Below the pieces are notes generated by a model. The model was given only the letters and a program-made list of their open reading frames with translations. It was not told the DNA's origin and ran no database searches. The translations under genes and the position numbers were made by a program. A DNA stretch of 40,696 nucleotides, from the NCBI GenBank assembly GCA_018417955.1, contig JACTVC010000065.1, positions 1 to 40,696 on the forward strand. Reading direction: 5' to 3'. Below, piece by piece: positions 22,276 through 33,764 of this stretch (position 1 is the first letter of the stretch; each line of letters starts with the position of its first letter). This DNA comes from Laccaria trichodermophora. Its lineage: Eukaryota; Basidiomycota; Agaricomycetes; Agaricales; Hydnangiaceae.

Positions 22276-24009
22276 ATGTCAAGCTTACATCCACGTCAAC
22301 CGCTTCCGGCGGTGATCATCACGCCTTGTACGCCTGAAAAGAAGCCCCCTCCTCCCCCTCCATTGTCATCATCCACTGCTTCGGCAAGCGTCCCATGCAC
22401 ACCACCCACACCCACGCCCAAAATCACCCAACCAGTCTTCTTAAGCGCAGCCCCAGGCCCAGAAGACGACGACGAAGACATTGCGTTGAAACACGTCATG
22501 GAAGATCTAGAATACGCACTCGATAAAGAAGACGTAAACCCATTCGACGTCTCCCCGTCCCCATCCCCGGATCCACCGTCGTTCAATATCTCACAGAGTC
22601 TCCAGATCAGCTTGGATAAGCAAAGTCCCTGCCCAAATGACGCGTCTTGGGACATCCCTTGGGAAAGCTCTAGTGGTTCGGGGAAGTACATGACGACCAG
22701 TACGCCTCTTTTAGGTTGGCATGGGCAACAAGAGCAGGAGCAAGAGCACGAGGAGGACCCATTCACGAACCCCCAGAACGTCGTCAACTCCCTTCCTCCT
22801 CCTCCACATTACACGGACCTATTCGATCTAGACATGTACCTCGAAGTGTCTCTAGTGATCACGAACAGCAACAACACTATCTTGGAGGAAGAGGAAGGGG
22901 AGAGCGAGAACCCATTCGAGGATACCTTCGCCATAGAACCCATCACCGTCGTCACCGTCTCTCCATCTGAAAAAGCCGTACCGATGAACCGCCTGGTCAA
23001 GGAAAGAGACGTTTATAGGCCAAGTGGGTATACCCGTTCTCCGCGGTTTAGGTTTAGCGTGGATGAGAATGGGTCGCCTATTCCTGTTCCTGTTGCTTTG
23101 CGGTCCCCAAATAAGCGGCGTGCTGGAGTGCGAATGACAGTTGTTGATCGAGTTCGTGCAGTTTTGGACGAAAGTGGTGATGATGAGGAGGATGAGGGGG
23201 ATGAGGAGGAGGATGATACCTCTGAAATATCGATGCCGGCGCTGAACGCGCGGTTACGTGAGGCGTGCGGGAGGAGGAAATCTGGGGCTAGTTTGGGTGG
23301 TCATGCTTCGCAGCGGAAGAGTGGTGTGCCTTTGAAGCGTGCTAGTTTGGGAGTTGCGTCGACCAAGGGCTTGGCTCCGCATGCCAGCTTACCTGCGCTC
23401 CGACCTTCCAGCCGACTTTTGCGCGATATAACCAACACGATGACGGCCTCGACTTCGAGCTCGTCAACGACGTCAACTTTGGCTTCGATGGCGCATGGTC
23501 CTACTCCTACAGCGTCGATGGTCCAGAAGAAGAAGAATCCGTTCTTGCAGAACCCAATCGAGCAAGAAAACCCGATATTAACGCGCACCTCGAAAACGCG
23601 AAACCCAATCGCCCGGTTCGGGAGTGACATTGCGAATATCGTTGTTGACGATTCTGCGAACTCTGTCAATCTGTGTGGGGGTAACACGACGACTGCTGGC
23701 GGGGAGAACACGACGATGGCTAGCGTGTACACGATGGCGTCTATGTACAGTGGGGAAAACACGATGGGCAGCACGTACAGTGCGCAGAGCGCTATGGGAA
23801 GTGTGTACAGTGCGCAGAACACTATGGACAGCGTGTACGCACCGACGACCTCCGTATACGCAGCAGGACACAACACCACGACTTACACGGGCGAAGCATC
23901 CGCTCGGGCTCTTAAAGCGCGTTTGCGGCAAGCATACGAGAATTTTTCAAAATCGGTGTGGGTGGACGAGTGTGATACGGTGCAGTCTTGGGAGCCTGTG
24001 CCGTTTTGA
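22276..24009 (+). CDS. Ser/Pro/acidic-rich protein of unknown function, intact copy
   Basis: The chosen start is the ATG at 22276 (MSSLHPRQPLPAV), giving 577 residues; the frame is also open upstream to 22096. It is not a family I can name. The N-terminus is Pro-rich (KKPPPPPPL), followed by a low-complexity acidic region with NPFD, DPFTNP and NPFED motifs, which resemble NPF/DPF adaptor-binding peptides. Next are a conserved basic block (VYRPSGYTRSPRFRFS, RRAGVRMTVVDRVRAVLD), an acidic tract, ALNARLREACGRRKS, a Ser/Thr-rich region and several SVYxxxNT repeats. The end is LKARLRQAYENFSKSVW and SWEPVPF. No signal peptide or membrane segment is apparent. It looks largely disordered, perhaps a phosphorylated regulator or adaptor; that is inference. 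Unit 2 has a broken copy, and each unit also carries a 3' fragment. Confidence 0.7.
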   Translation: MSSLHPRQPLPAVIITPCTPEKKPPPPPPLSSSTASASVPCTPPTPTPKITQPVFLSAAPGPEDDDEDIALKHVMEDLEYALDKEDVNPFDVSPSPSPDPPSFNISQSLQISLDKQSPCPNDASWDIPWESSSGSGKYMTTSTPLLGWHGQQEQEQEHEEDPFTNPQNVVNSLPPPPHYTDLFDLDMYLEVSLVITNSNNTILEEEEGESENPFEDTFAIEPITVVTVSPSEKAVPMNRLVKERDVYRPSGYTRSPRFRFSVDENGSPIPVPVALRSPNKRRAGVRMTVVDRVRAVLDESGDDEEDEGDEEEDDTSEISMPALNARLREACGRRKSGASLGGHASQRKSGVPLKRASLGVASTKGLAPHASLPALRPSSRLLRDITNTMTASTSSSSTTSTLASMAHGPTPTASMVQKKKNPFLQNPIEQENPILTRTSKTRNPIARFGSDIANIVVDDSANSVNLCGGNTTTAGGENTTMASVYTMASMYSGENTMGSTYSAQSAMGSVYSAQNTMDSVYAPTTSVYAAGHNTTTYTGEASARALKARLRQAYENFSKSVWVDECDTVQSWEPVPF

Positions 24010-24548
24010 ATGTCTTGGCGTCGTTTTTCTTTTAGTTCCCTTTTGATTACGAAGTTGTGAGTTTTGTTTCGAGTTTTGCTTCGTTTTTTTTTGTTCTCCT
24101 TGATACTTGAGGGTTGGGTTGGGGTTGGGGCGGATAGTAGATTACCTTTCGTTGAATGGTGTCCTCGAACCTTGTCAAGAGTGACACTTCGTAATTTATA
24201 GTACACTGCTCTCTTTCAATCCTTCCTACATATATCCTTGCATCCATATCCAGGAGGGCAATAAAGACCTCCAAATGTTTCCTTTTCCACAGTCCTCGAG
24301 AATATTGTCACCAACCTTGTTCATGCTATCTATTTTTGAGAAAAACAAGATGAAAAATAGACCCAAAAATAATATGAAAAAAGACAGGAAAATATAAGTT
24401 TTTTAAAAACAGATAGAATGTTCATTTTCAATGTATTTTTATTTTTCATCCATTTTTTGTGTTGAGTGTTTTCAAGTCAGCCAAGGGTGTCATGAGGAGT
24501 GAAAAAGATTCGAAAAAATTTGGGAGCTGGCCAAAAAGTGATTTCTTA

Positions 24549-24648
24549 GTGTCAGAACCAGATCCAAAAGGTGGGGAAAACACTACCAGTAGTGTAGACA
24601 TGTATTAGTACTGTACATACATATATGTGAGATGTCTGGTTCTGACAC
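24549..24648. repeat. 100-bp foldback element near the unit border
   Basis: GTGTCAGAACCAGA at 24549-24562 is the exact reverse complement of TCTGGTTCTGACAC at 24635-24648. The pair forms 14-base arms around about 72 bases. It lies in the 3' flank of the Ser-rich gene, about 150 bases before unit 2 begins. The left arm recurs at the very end of the window. Confidence 0.6.
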
Positions 24649-25116
24649 AGATGTTATCTTATCCTAAGATGAGTTTGCCCTTGTACCTCAGGCTTACTCA
24701 TCATGCAGTGTTTTAGCACTGTCTGTCCTTTTCATTGTTGCCCCACATGGCAATCACCTCATTTCTTTCACCATCAACACTACAGCAGCACAACAATGAT
24801 ATTGATATATACTGAAGCACACTTAAGCATCCTGGCACATTGTGGTACTGCTTTGGGACTCCTTGAGGATAGCTCAAGGCACCCCAAGACAATCTCAGGT
24901 TGCCAGTGGGAATTTTAAAAAAGGGACCTGTACCTGAGGGTGCGACCAGGACTCCTGGTCCTGATACCCATCCAGAGTTCACTGTGGATACCCTCAGAGA
25001 AGGAGTGATGTTTCTGATGAAGCAATTTAATATATTCAGAACTGCTAATGCACTACCTACAGAAACTTTGGCAACATCTTTATAATACTGACCAACATCT
25101 GACTACTAGAAACTAC

Positions 25117-28100
25117 TCAGGCTCCAATTTTGCACAAATGCCAGTCTTTGCCAAATGCAAATTCATCAAAAGAAAGCTTTGTGGTATGCATTGCAATGAC
25201 AAGTGGGTTCCTAGGTTGCCATTGAAGACCTGATTGGTACCAAGGTGGTATCCAGAGCAACAAATCTCCTGTATGTGTGCAGAGCCAGCCAGTTGATGTA
25301 AGATTGGATTGATTGAGAATAGAAAATGCTAAAAGAAAATATGAGAAATGAACAATAAAGGGATAAAATAAATGATAACAGACTATTTATATTTGAGTCA
25401 TGATTCCTGATTTTAGTATCATAATATGACCCTGAAACAGTGCCCTTTCCATCTGGTGAAAATGCAAGAGGGGTGACAATATCTGTGTGACATTCAAATG
25501 AATCTGAAACAAGCTTTTCTGTCTGTGCATCCCACATTCTGATAGTTTTATCATTTGATCCTGAAGCAATGTACTTTCCATCAGGTGAGAATACAACAGA
25601 GTTGACTGAATTTGTGTGGCCTTCAAATGGATCTGAGACAGGCTTTCCTGTCTGTGTATCCCACATTCTGATAGTTTTGTTCCATGATCCTGAAACAATG
25701 TACTTTCCATCAGGTGAGAATGCAACAGAGTTGACCCAACTTGTGTGGCCTTCAAATAGATCTGAGACAGGCTTTCCTGTCTGTGCATCCCACATTCTGA
25801 TAGTATTGTCATTTGATCCTGAAACAATGTACTTTCCATCAGGTGAGAATGCAACAGAGTTGACCCAATTTGTGTGGCCTTCAAATGGATCTGAGACAGG
25901 CTTTCCTGTCTGTGCATCCCACATTCTGACAGTTTTATCATCTGATCCTGAAACAATGTACTTTCCATCAGGTGAGAATGCAACAGAGTTGACCCAATTT
26001 GTGTGGCCTTCAAATGGATCTGAGACAGGCTTTCCTGTCTGTGCATCCCACATTCTGATAGTTTTGTCATTTGATCCTGAAACAATGTACTTTCCATCAG
26101 GTGAGAATGCAACAGAGTTGACCCAACTTGTGTGGCCTTCAAATGGATCTGAGATAAGCTTTCCTGTCTGTGCATCCCACATTCTGATAGTTGTGTCATT
26201 TGATCCTGAAACAATGTACTTTCCATCAGGTGAGAATGCAACAGAGTTGACCCAACTTGTGTGGCCTTCAAATGGATCTGAGATAAGCTTTCCTGTCTGT
26301 GCATCCCACATTCTGATAGTTGTGTCATTTGATCCTGAAACAATGTACTTTCCATCAGGTGAGAATGCAACAGAGTTGACCCAACTTGTGTGGCCTTCAA
26401 ATGGATCTGAGATAAGCTTTCCTGTCTGTGCATCCCAGATTCTGATAGTTTTGTCTTTTGACCCTGAAACAATGTACTTTCCATCAGGTGAGAATGCAAC
26501 AGAGTTGACCCAATTTGTGTGGCCTTTAAATGCATCTGAGACAGGCTTTCCTTTCTGTGCATCCCACATTCTGATAGTTTTGTCATATGATCCTGAAACA
26601 ATGTACTTTCCATCAGGTGAGAATGCAACAGAGTCAACCCAACTTGTGTGGCCTTTAAATGGATCTGAGACAGGCTTTCCTTTCTGTGCATCCCACATTC
26701 TGATAGTTTTGTCCCATGATCCTGAAACAATGTACTTTCCATCAGGTGAGAATGCAACAGAGATGACAATATCTGTGTGGCCTTCAAATGGATCCAAGAC
26801 AAGCTTTCCTGTCTGTGCATCCCACATTCTGATAGTTTTGTCACATGATCCTGAAACAATGTACTTTCCATCAGGTGAGAATGCAACAGAGGTGACAGAA
26901 CTTGTGTGGCCTTCAAATGGATCTGAGACAGGCTTTCCTGTCTGTGCATCCCACATTCTGATAGTTTTGTCCCTGGATCCTGAAACAATGTACTTTCCAT
27001 CAGGTGAGAATGCAACAGAGTTGACCCAATTTGTGTGGCCTTCAAATGGATCTGAGACAGGCTTTCCTGTCTGTGCATCCCACATTCTGATAGTTTTGTC
27101 TTCTGATCCTGAAACAATGTACTTTCCATCAGGTGAGAATGCAACAGAGGTGACAGAATCTGTGTGGCCTTCAAATGGATCTGAGACAGGCTTTCCTGTC
27201 TGTGCATCCCACATTCTGATAGTTTTGTCATTTGATCCTGAAACAATGTACTTTCCATCAGGTGAGAATGCAATAGAGGTGACGTTGCCAGTATAGCCTT
27301 CAAATGGATCTGAGACAGGCTTTCCTGTCTGTGCATCCCACATTCTGACAGTTTTATCATCTGATCCTGAAACAATGTACTTTCCATCAGGTGAGAATGC
27401 AACAGATCGGACACATCTTGTGTGGCCTTGCAAGATACTATTTATAAATGGCCATGATATTTTCTTTCCCTTTTCAAAAGAGACTACTCTAGTAAAGTGG
27501 TGAGAATACTTTTTCACAATCAGAGAGTCACTTGGTGACATTGGCAAGGCTGACAGATATATGTGAGGTGCACTTTGAGATATAGGTTGGAGAAAAGTGG
27601 TCACAAATTTCATAGCATCTTCAATAAACATTTTCATATTTTTATCCATCTGCAAGTATGTTAGATAGTTTATAATTGTATTCATAAAATCACTGCACCT
27701 TTTCCCAGCCTAATAATGAGGACAGAATTCCTGGTGCAATACTGACTTTGCTTGTTATGCTCAACACTTCTAACCAATAAAGAAATTTATAATCCAAAAA
27801 GTAATGAAGATCGTCCAGAACCTGACCACTGCATGGGACACACAAAACATGGGCTGAAAAAAAACAGCATGCATAAAGTAGCTCAGATGAGATTTTTTCT
27901 TTGGCTCTTTCCAGTATATTGACTTCAGGATCATCATTTGCTTTAAATGATGTGGGCAGTTGACATATATTAAAGCAAAGCTCTGTCTTGAGTATATATA
28001 GAGCTGCAGCAGCAAATTCTTTCTCAGCATTGTCAATATCAATAAAGAATTCCCCACTTCGAGATGAGCATGTCAGGTAGTCACGAAAAGAGCTGTGCAA

Positions 28101-30655
28101 TGGCTTGATAGCAATTTCATTATCTCCATTGATACCAGAAAGTAAGCAACCCAATGGCTCAATTATTGCTTTAATATCATTCATATGTGCTGGGTTGTTG
28201 ATATGCATTTTTGACAGAGTTGCTAAAGGTAGTGGTTGCTTTGCTGTTAGGATTCTTCCCATAACTGATCTGTATCTATTCATGACTTTGGAATTATTTC
28301 TTCGAAAAGCCTGTTTGAGAACTTTGTTATACAGTTCATCCAAGCCACTTCCTGTCCCAAGAAAAGATTCAAAACGCTCATACAGAAGCTCGCCTCCATA
28401 TGAATCCATTATATATTGACATGCAACTGCTGCCCACTGAAAAAGACCTTCTGAACTTTTGACAAGCTGGCTGCAACATTCATACCATCTGGCTCCAAGC
28501 TCAGATTTTATGTCTGATAGCTTATATTCAATGTAAAGAAAAAGATCATGCTCATTAGACTTATTCTCCATTTCTGCAGCATCCACATGTTTGTGCTTGA
28601 CACATGGATGTTCGTGTACCAGCTGAAGAGCCTTAGAAACATCAGGTTCAAGACGTGTTGTTATCAGAATCCGAAAGTTTTTAGGTAACTCTGCAGCTCT
28701 TCCAATGAGTATATCTAACAGTGGTTTTCTTTGAAACTGAGTACCACCCTCATCCAGAGCATCAATCACAATAACAATGGGCCCCACAGTAGTCAAAGCT
28801 TTAGCAGGCTTTACAATGAAGTTTTCAAACTGCTCTTTAACCTGCAGAGTAGAACACAAAGCACGATTTCCAGTAACAACAGAGCACAGAGCAGATTTCC
28901 AGGCAGCATCTAAATCAGAAAGATCCTGAGAGATAGTACTGAATAGATATTGAATGCTTTGATTAGCCTGATCAGCTTGATCAAAACAGTATGAAGATCC
29001 CAGACGACCCAGATTGTGAAAATGCTTAGCAATAGTATGAGCAATGGCTGATTTTCCAAACCCTGCAGCAGCACTAAAGAAGAGTATCTGTGGTGTACCC
29101 TCACCATCTGGGCTATTTATCCAGTCTGTCAGTTCATCAATCACAGCTACACGAGTCCCAGGAAGACACTGCTTGTCTGAATCAAACCGAACATTCTTAG
29201 CATAGTGCATGTCCTTAAGATCTGCAGTTGCATCTAAACCCAAAACATTAATTATAGTATCTCAAGAAAGTAATATGATTTACCCAGTCTTTCCACAGTG
29301 CTGAAAATTTGCAGAACTCTAAGTTGGGTCTCACAAACAGAATGCTGAGTAAAAGCCAGTTTCAACTTCTCAAATTGATCCTTAAAGTTTGCAATTTTCT
29401 GGTCTGCATCTGACATCCAATTCTTTCCAGTTCTCTTCCCTATGAGAAGACAAAGAAATAAGAATCAACACAATATAATAAAGTAGGACTTACAAAAGTT
29501 GGGATCACCAGCATATTGGCGAATGAAGTAGGCACATTCTATAGTTTGCTGGGCTAAAGATGTGACAATCTTCTTCTGTGGTGCATCATACTTAGATGGA
29601 TCTGTTCCTTTGAGGAATGCATATAGGGCTTGCACATCTCGAACAAGATCAGTAATTTTACCATCACGTTCAATCTGGTCCAAAATAGTCTAGCAAATTT
29701 ATAAGATTCAATAAATATAAGATCACTATACCAATTCACAAACCTTGGGAATGGCAGACAGTATGCCCCATGCAGCCTTGATATATGGATGAAACTATAT
29801 TGAGATTAATAATTGAGATCATTTACTACAAGTAATATTGACAGCTTACCTCTGATATCTTGTCTGCAATTTCCATAAAAGCATGAACATGCTCAACAAG
29901 CCACCCATAGTTGGTAGAGAAAGAGTCTGAAGTAACTATATCAACACCAACTTGAAGAGCAGAAGCAGTATCTGCAGGGCCAGATTGCATCTTCATATGA
30001 GCAGCCTCAGCCAATTCTAAAGCAGGACTGATATCCAAGATAGCTTGAGTTGTGGGATCAGCAAGCACAGGAAGCTTTAAGGATGTTAGATAATTTTTAC
30101 AAAGAAAGCAATGATTTCTTACAACTGGGCTCAAAGCTGGAACCAATGTAGATATAGAGAAATGAATAGTAGTGTTTCCCACTGGCAAGCCTGAGCCACT
30201 AGGTTGATTCAGAGGCCGAATAATTTCTAGATATATAGACAAGAAATTTGAGAAACAAAATCTACAATGAGAAGACAAAGACAAGCCTTTGAAGGAAGCT
30301 CCCCTGAGCAGCAAGAGAATTTCTTCATTCATCATTCCTACAAGCTCATTACCATGATCAAGGGCCCGACCAATCCGACGTGGAGTCTTGTAAACCTGAC
30401 AAATTAGTTTGGATGATTGTGAGGTATTGCTTGGTGACAGTAAGAATTCCATCAAACAACACCAGATGAATGAAATGATACCCACAATGAAAGTGTCTCT
30501 GACCACACTGGATCCGCCGACATCTCGCTCTTTGCCGTTTCCTGTGTATCTCCGCCAACGGTGAACTCCACATAATGCTTGTGATGACGAAGTAGGCCTT
30601 GAGGTATATTGTTAACTTTTATATCTATAATGCGGGACGACGATTCAATCAACGT
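25117..30655 (-). CDS. C2-NACHT-WD40 STAND protein (NLR-like), unit 2 copy, open
   Basis: This is a STAND signalling NTPase: a ligand-sensing WD40 end, a NACHT switch and an N-terminal effector region, the architecture of fungal non-self-recognition proteins. In order: a C2-like exon (RIIDIKVNNIPQ, EMSADPVWSETLSLW, about 30640-30482); a helical region (HPYIKAAWGILSAIPK, LDQIERDGKITDL) over several short-intron exons; and a NACHT exon (29233-27699) with Walker A AAAGFGKS near 29063 and Walker B IVIVIDALDE near 28778-28749. A 49-bp GT-AG intron (27698-27650) precedes a WD40 exon with 16 repeats of 43 residues. A last exon begins near 25370 (TGWLCTHTGDLLLWIPPWY) and ends at a TGA at 25117. All recognisable domains are open, unlike the unit 1 copy. 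The start codon is unresolved, because a TAA precedes the C2 frame. Confidence 0.8.
25440..27430 (-). repeat. WD40-encoding tandem repeat array, unit 2
   Basis: Sixteen 129-bp units are present, the last degenerate. Units are almost identical outside a few codons: the two residues after GHT, the residue after V, the residues after SGS, and the residues after TGK. Units 9 to 11 (GHTSWVNS) are virtually the same, indicating recent unit duplication or gene conversion. Confidence 0.95.
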
Positions 30656-30659
30656 CCAT

Positions 30660-31630
30660 TTGAGTTAGCGGTCCACCTTGCCTTTGATCTCAATCGCGAT
30701 CCTGGGATCGGAGGATGCAGCACTGGAATGAGTTGTCAGATGTTGGCGAAGATGTAGGACGTAGCGGGAATAGAGGTACTGACGTAGGATCGGTGTTCGC
30801 GTTCGAAGTTGTATTCATCATTTCGATTCTGCAAGATGAAGGTTGGAAGCAAGTTTGCTAGGCGCTCACAACGTGTGGTTTGTTTGTTTCGTGGTCTTGA
30901 AGTAAACAACAACAACCTCCCTTTTTCGGTCATGCACTTCCCCAAGTTTACAGGATAAGGATGGTAGTTCGATCAACACTCCGTTGAGAGACAGCATGTA
31001 TAGGCCTTCCACGTACAAGTTATAACTGGTGGAAAAGCCAGAAGAGGCCTGGTTATTGGTAAGCCTTTGTGATTAGTACGCTGGCTTCAATTCGCTCTGA
31101 CCATAGGATAGTCCCTTTTGCAGGATACACTACCCACATTCTGGATCACGTCCACTCAAACCTCCAATTCTTACCTTGTCGTATATCGGCTGATGAGCGT
31201 ACGCCTGTGTGTTTCACCAAAAACGTGGGTATCGAAGGGGGCGACGAAGGGACTAGTGGTTTCTGTATCTTGGTCCGTCGATTCCTCGTCATTTTCCAGA
31301 GGATCACATGGACTCTCTAGATCCACTCTGGATCCACTCAGAATGCTATGAAGAACCCATCCAGAAACTCAGACCTGTTCGCCTTTGTCAATCAAGCTGG
31401 CCCATCCTTAGGCATCAGAGCTCCGCAAGCAGTGGCTATACCAATGTGTCTCTCGAGGGATTGTAGTCCGAGGTCTTGTATGTGCGGACGGACTTTCACT
31501 GACAAAGTGCTGCTTAATATCTGAAGAGGTCCCCAGCAAAAGGCCTCCGCCACGTCAGTCGTCACATTTCTGACATACAAGCCATCACAAGCTTTCTGCT
31601 CAGTCTCAATACGAGCCATTGACCTTTCTG
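30660..31630. other. NLR upstream region, unit 2
   Basis: Homologous to about 16260-17320. I found no convincing gene. It should contain the promoter and first exon of the NLR, but neither could be identified with confidence. Confidence 0.4.
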
Positions 31631-31633
31631 ACA

Positions 31634-32850
31634 TGGCTTCGTCCGAATTCTCACCCCCTTGGGTGAGCTGCATCTGCTTTCTACATCGATAACCCAGGGG
31701 TCATGGGATGGCAGGCCGATATTATGATTCTGGCATTCGGCATTCGACAACTGACTTCTCGCTATGCAAGATCACCTTGTTTGCGACTCTCCTTTGCTAC
31801 GAGAAGTCACTACACTCTCCATTGTGCCCGATCTTTGCTCATTTCTTCGTCATTCGTTACCGGGAATAACGGATCGTTGGGGAAATGAAAGGCTAGTCGT
31901 CCAACGAGCACTTTGATGACCTTCGCAAGTACGTCGACTGGCAAATCATGCTGTGTTGCCAACTGAGTTTTTTAATTGACCTAACCCCATTTTAGACGAA
32001 ACCTGGGATGAATTTAAAGATGCAGACACTTGAAAGCGATCTCGCAAATGACTCGCGCTCCGCCATGCAGTGCTCCGAGAAGTTCCGATTTCTGTACAAG
32101 TTTACTTGCCAGTTTCATCAAGCAGATAAGGAGGGACTCAAGAGGACAGGTTTTCCTATCGGAGGCGTTGGCCGATACAACATGCTTCTTATTTGGCCTT
32201 CAGACAATTCAGCTAGAGTATTGCTTCTTCTCGACGACGACGATGAGACTCCGCTCAATGATGAGAAGCTCGCCTTTTGTTGTATTTCAACACTACCAAG
32301 CACCCCGATAATTCGGCATGTCGCGGGATGGGACAGCCATACTACGATTCCGGCGTTCGACAACCGGGTCTTGTTGTGCGAAGATGCCGTTACCTCACAC
32401 TGTTTCAGGGAATGGCTTTATTTGAAGAGGTCACTAAACTCAATACTCTCGTTCCCAATGTTTGTGTCATTCCTTTTTCAACGGATCATTGGGGAAGGGC
32501 AAAGACCGGCCGCTCGACGAGCACCTTGATTCCTTCTTCTTGAACTTGCAAATCACGGTGTGTTTCATGCCAACTCAGTCTCGTTTATCGTCGTAATCTT
32601 ATCGTCGCCCATTCCAGACAAAGCCCAGGATAAACTTGAAGACCCACACACTAAAAAATGGCTTTAGACAAGGGTTCCCCTTTGGACAATACTCCAGGAA
32701 GTGCCGTTTATCAAATGTCGACAGTCTACTCGCGGGAGTTCACGCAGATTGGGAGGACCTGAAGGAGATGCTTTCTCCCATTGAAGCCGTTGGCCAGTAC
32801 AACAAGCTTCTGACTTAACCTTCAGCCAAATCAGCTGGAGGGGTTGTTTC
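31634..32850 (+). pseudogene. Tandem pair of degenerate paralogues, family unrecognised
   Basis: Two diverged copies of one gene lie about 610 bases apart. In each, a GGGATGGCA- or GGGATGGGA-starting segment codes for something like PYYDSGxRxP. It is followed by a WG-containing segment, then an intron-like stretch (AACTGAG...TTTTAG ending near 32015; AACTCAG...TTCCAG near 32620). An exon beginning AC(A/G)AA(A/G)CC(T/C)(G/A)GG follows, then a GVGRYNMLL or AVGQYNKLL motif. The first copy begins with ATGGCTTCGTCCGAATTC at 31634. Frames are interrupted in both, so neither looks functional. I do not recognise the family. Unit 1 keeps only the first stub. Confidence 0.45.
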
Positions 32851-33083
32851 TCTGCAACGACGGTGTAAGCTCACGAAATTTCCTCGTTCTTCTCCCTAGA
32901 GTCCTTACCATTGTCGTCTAGAGCATCTCCCACCTTGTTCGGATAGGGCTCCTATACCGGCTGTCCAGATCAAAGATGAAGGGACCCTTTTGTTGAACCT
33001 CCCAGCGATTCTTGTATAATTGCGCGAGTTTGTCAGGCCATGTTGAAGGTCAATCAACTTCCGTGCTCGAATCTTTTCCCCCT

Positions 33084-33299
33084 TTACTGATACTGCAATA
33101 GGGCATTGGGATCATTTCTCCCATCAAAGGTCGATCGCCCATTGACATCGAGAGCATCAAGAATATCCACTTCGAATGTGCCTATCACGTCCGTTTGATA
33201 TTGAATGACCAGGGTTATCAGCCTTTCTTTCAATGACTTTCCGGAAGGGCGTTGTTTCCAGTTACTACGGATGACGAATGATGAGAAAACAGGCGTCAT
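33084..33299 (-). CDS. Hypothetical protein fragment
   Basis: An open frame includes FEVDILDALDVNGRSTFDGR. Its even composition looks more protein-like than its surroundings, but I cannot assign a family. The preceding frame (33296-33505) may be an upstream exon. The sequence lies in the segment missing from unit 1. Confidence 0.25.
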   Translation of the reverse strand: MTPVFSSFVIRSNWKQRPSGKSLKERLITLVIQYQTDVIGTFEVDILDALDVNGRSTFDGRNDPNALLQYQ

Positions 33300-33764
33300 G
33301 CAATTCCGCGACTTCTGAAAGGGAAATGATTTAACTCTTTTCGACGTGTGTACCCTTTCACTTCAAGTTCTCTGAGTACTGATGGACTTGACATAGAATT
33401 ACATCTCAAACATGTGTTCAACATTGCCCTTGGATACCTTCTGCATTGCTGCTTGGTCTCACCTCGTTGCCTGACGAAAGCATCCCATTCCCTCCTCTGT
33501 CCCATCGCTGATCAGGCATCCCGGTGAGCCGGTCGAGCAACTTCCAGACGGTGTGGTGCCACGCATGACGGGAATATCAGACAATATCGACGTTGTGGAA
33601 GTCTATCGTCGAGGCGGATATTACACCAGATACACCAGATACAGCTGTAGACGACCATTCGCAGCTCTTCGGTGACGAACGCGATTTCGTGCTCGCATTC
33701 GGCGACTCGGTGCTCTTGATACTCAAGTCCGAAAAGAAAGCAGGAAGTGATAAAGGCGTTGCAT

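Larger units (their letters stand above)
10563..24797. repeat. Segmental duplication unit 1
   Basis: Its content and order match unit 2: NLR gene, hypothetical remnants, UBR7-like fragment, Ser-rich 3' fragment, flavin monooxygenase, Ser-rich gene. The left border is near 10563, where sequence similar to 24798 begins (GAAGC...CATCCTGGCA). Corresponding landmarks are offset by about 14.3 kb at the NLR and about 16.1 kb at the monooxygenase. The offset changes because unit 1 lacks about 1.9 kb present in unit 2. Confidence 0.9.

Noticed and set aside
22296..22787. Minus-strand frame rich in Ser-Cys-Ser and Gly runs, and the similar frame at 39086-40009
   Set aside because: These are antisense shadows of the Pro/acidic-rich and Ser-rich coding regions on the plus strand, whose low complexity keeps the opposite strand open.
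25569..27296. Long antisense open frame (575 residues) and a 675-residue frame on the same strand as the WD40 exon
   Set aside because: Both are produced by the 129-bp repeat: a unit length divisible by three propagates any stop-free frame. The encoded repeats match no known domain, while the WD40 frame has the full GH...WD pattern.
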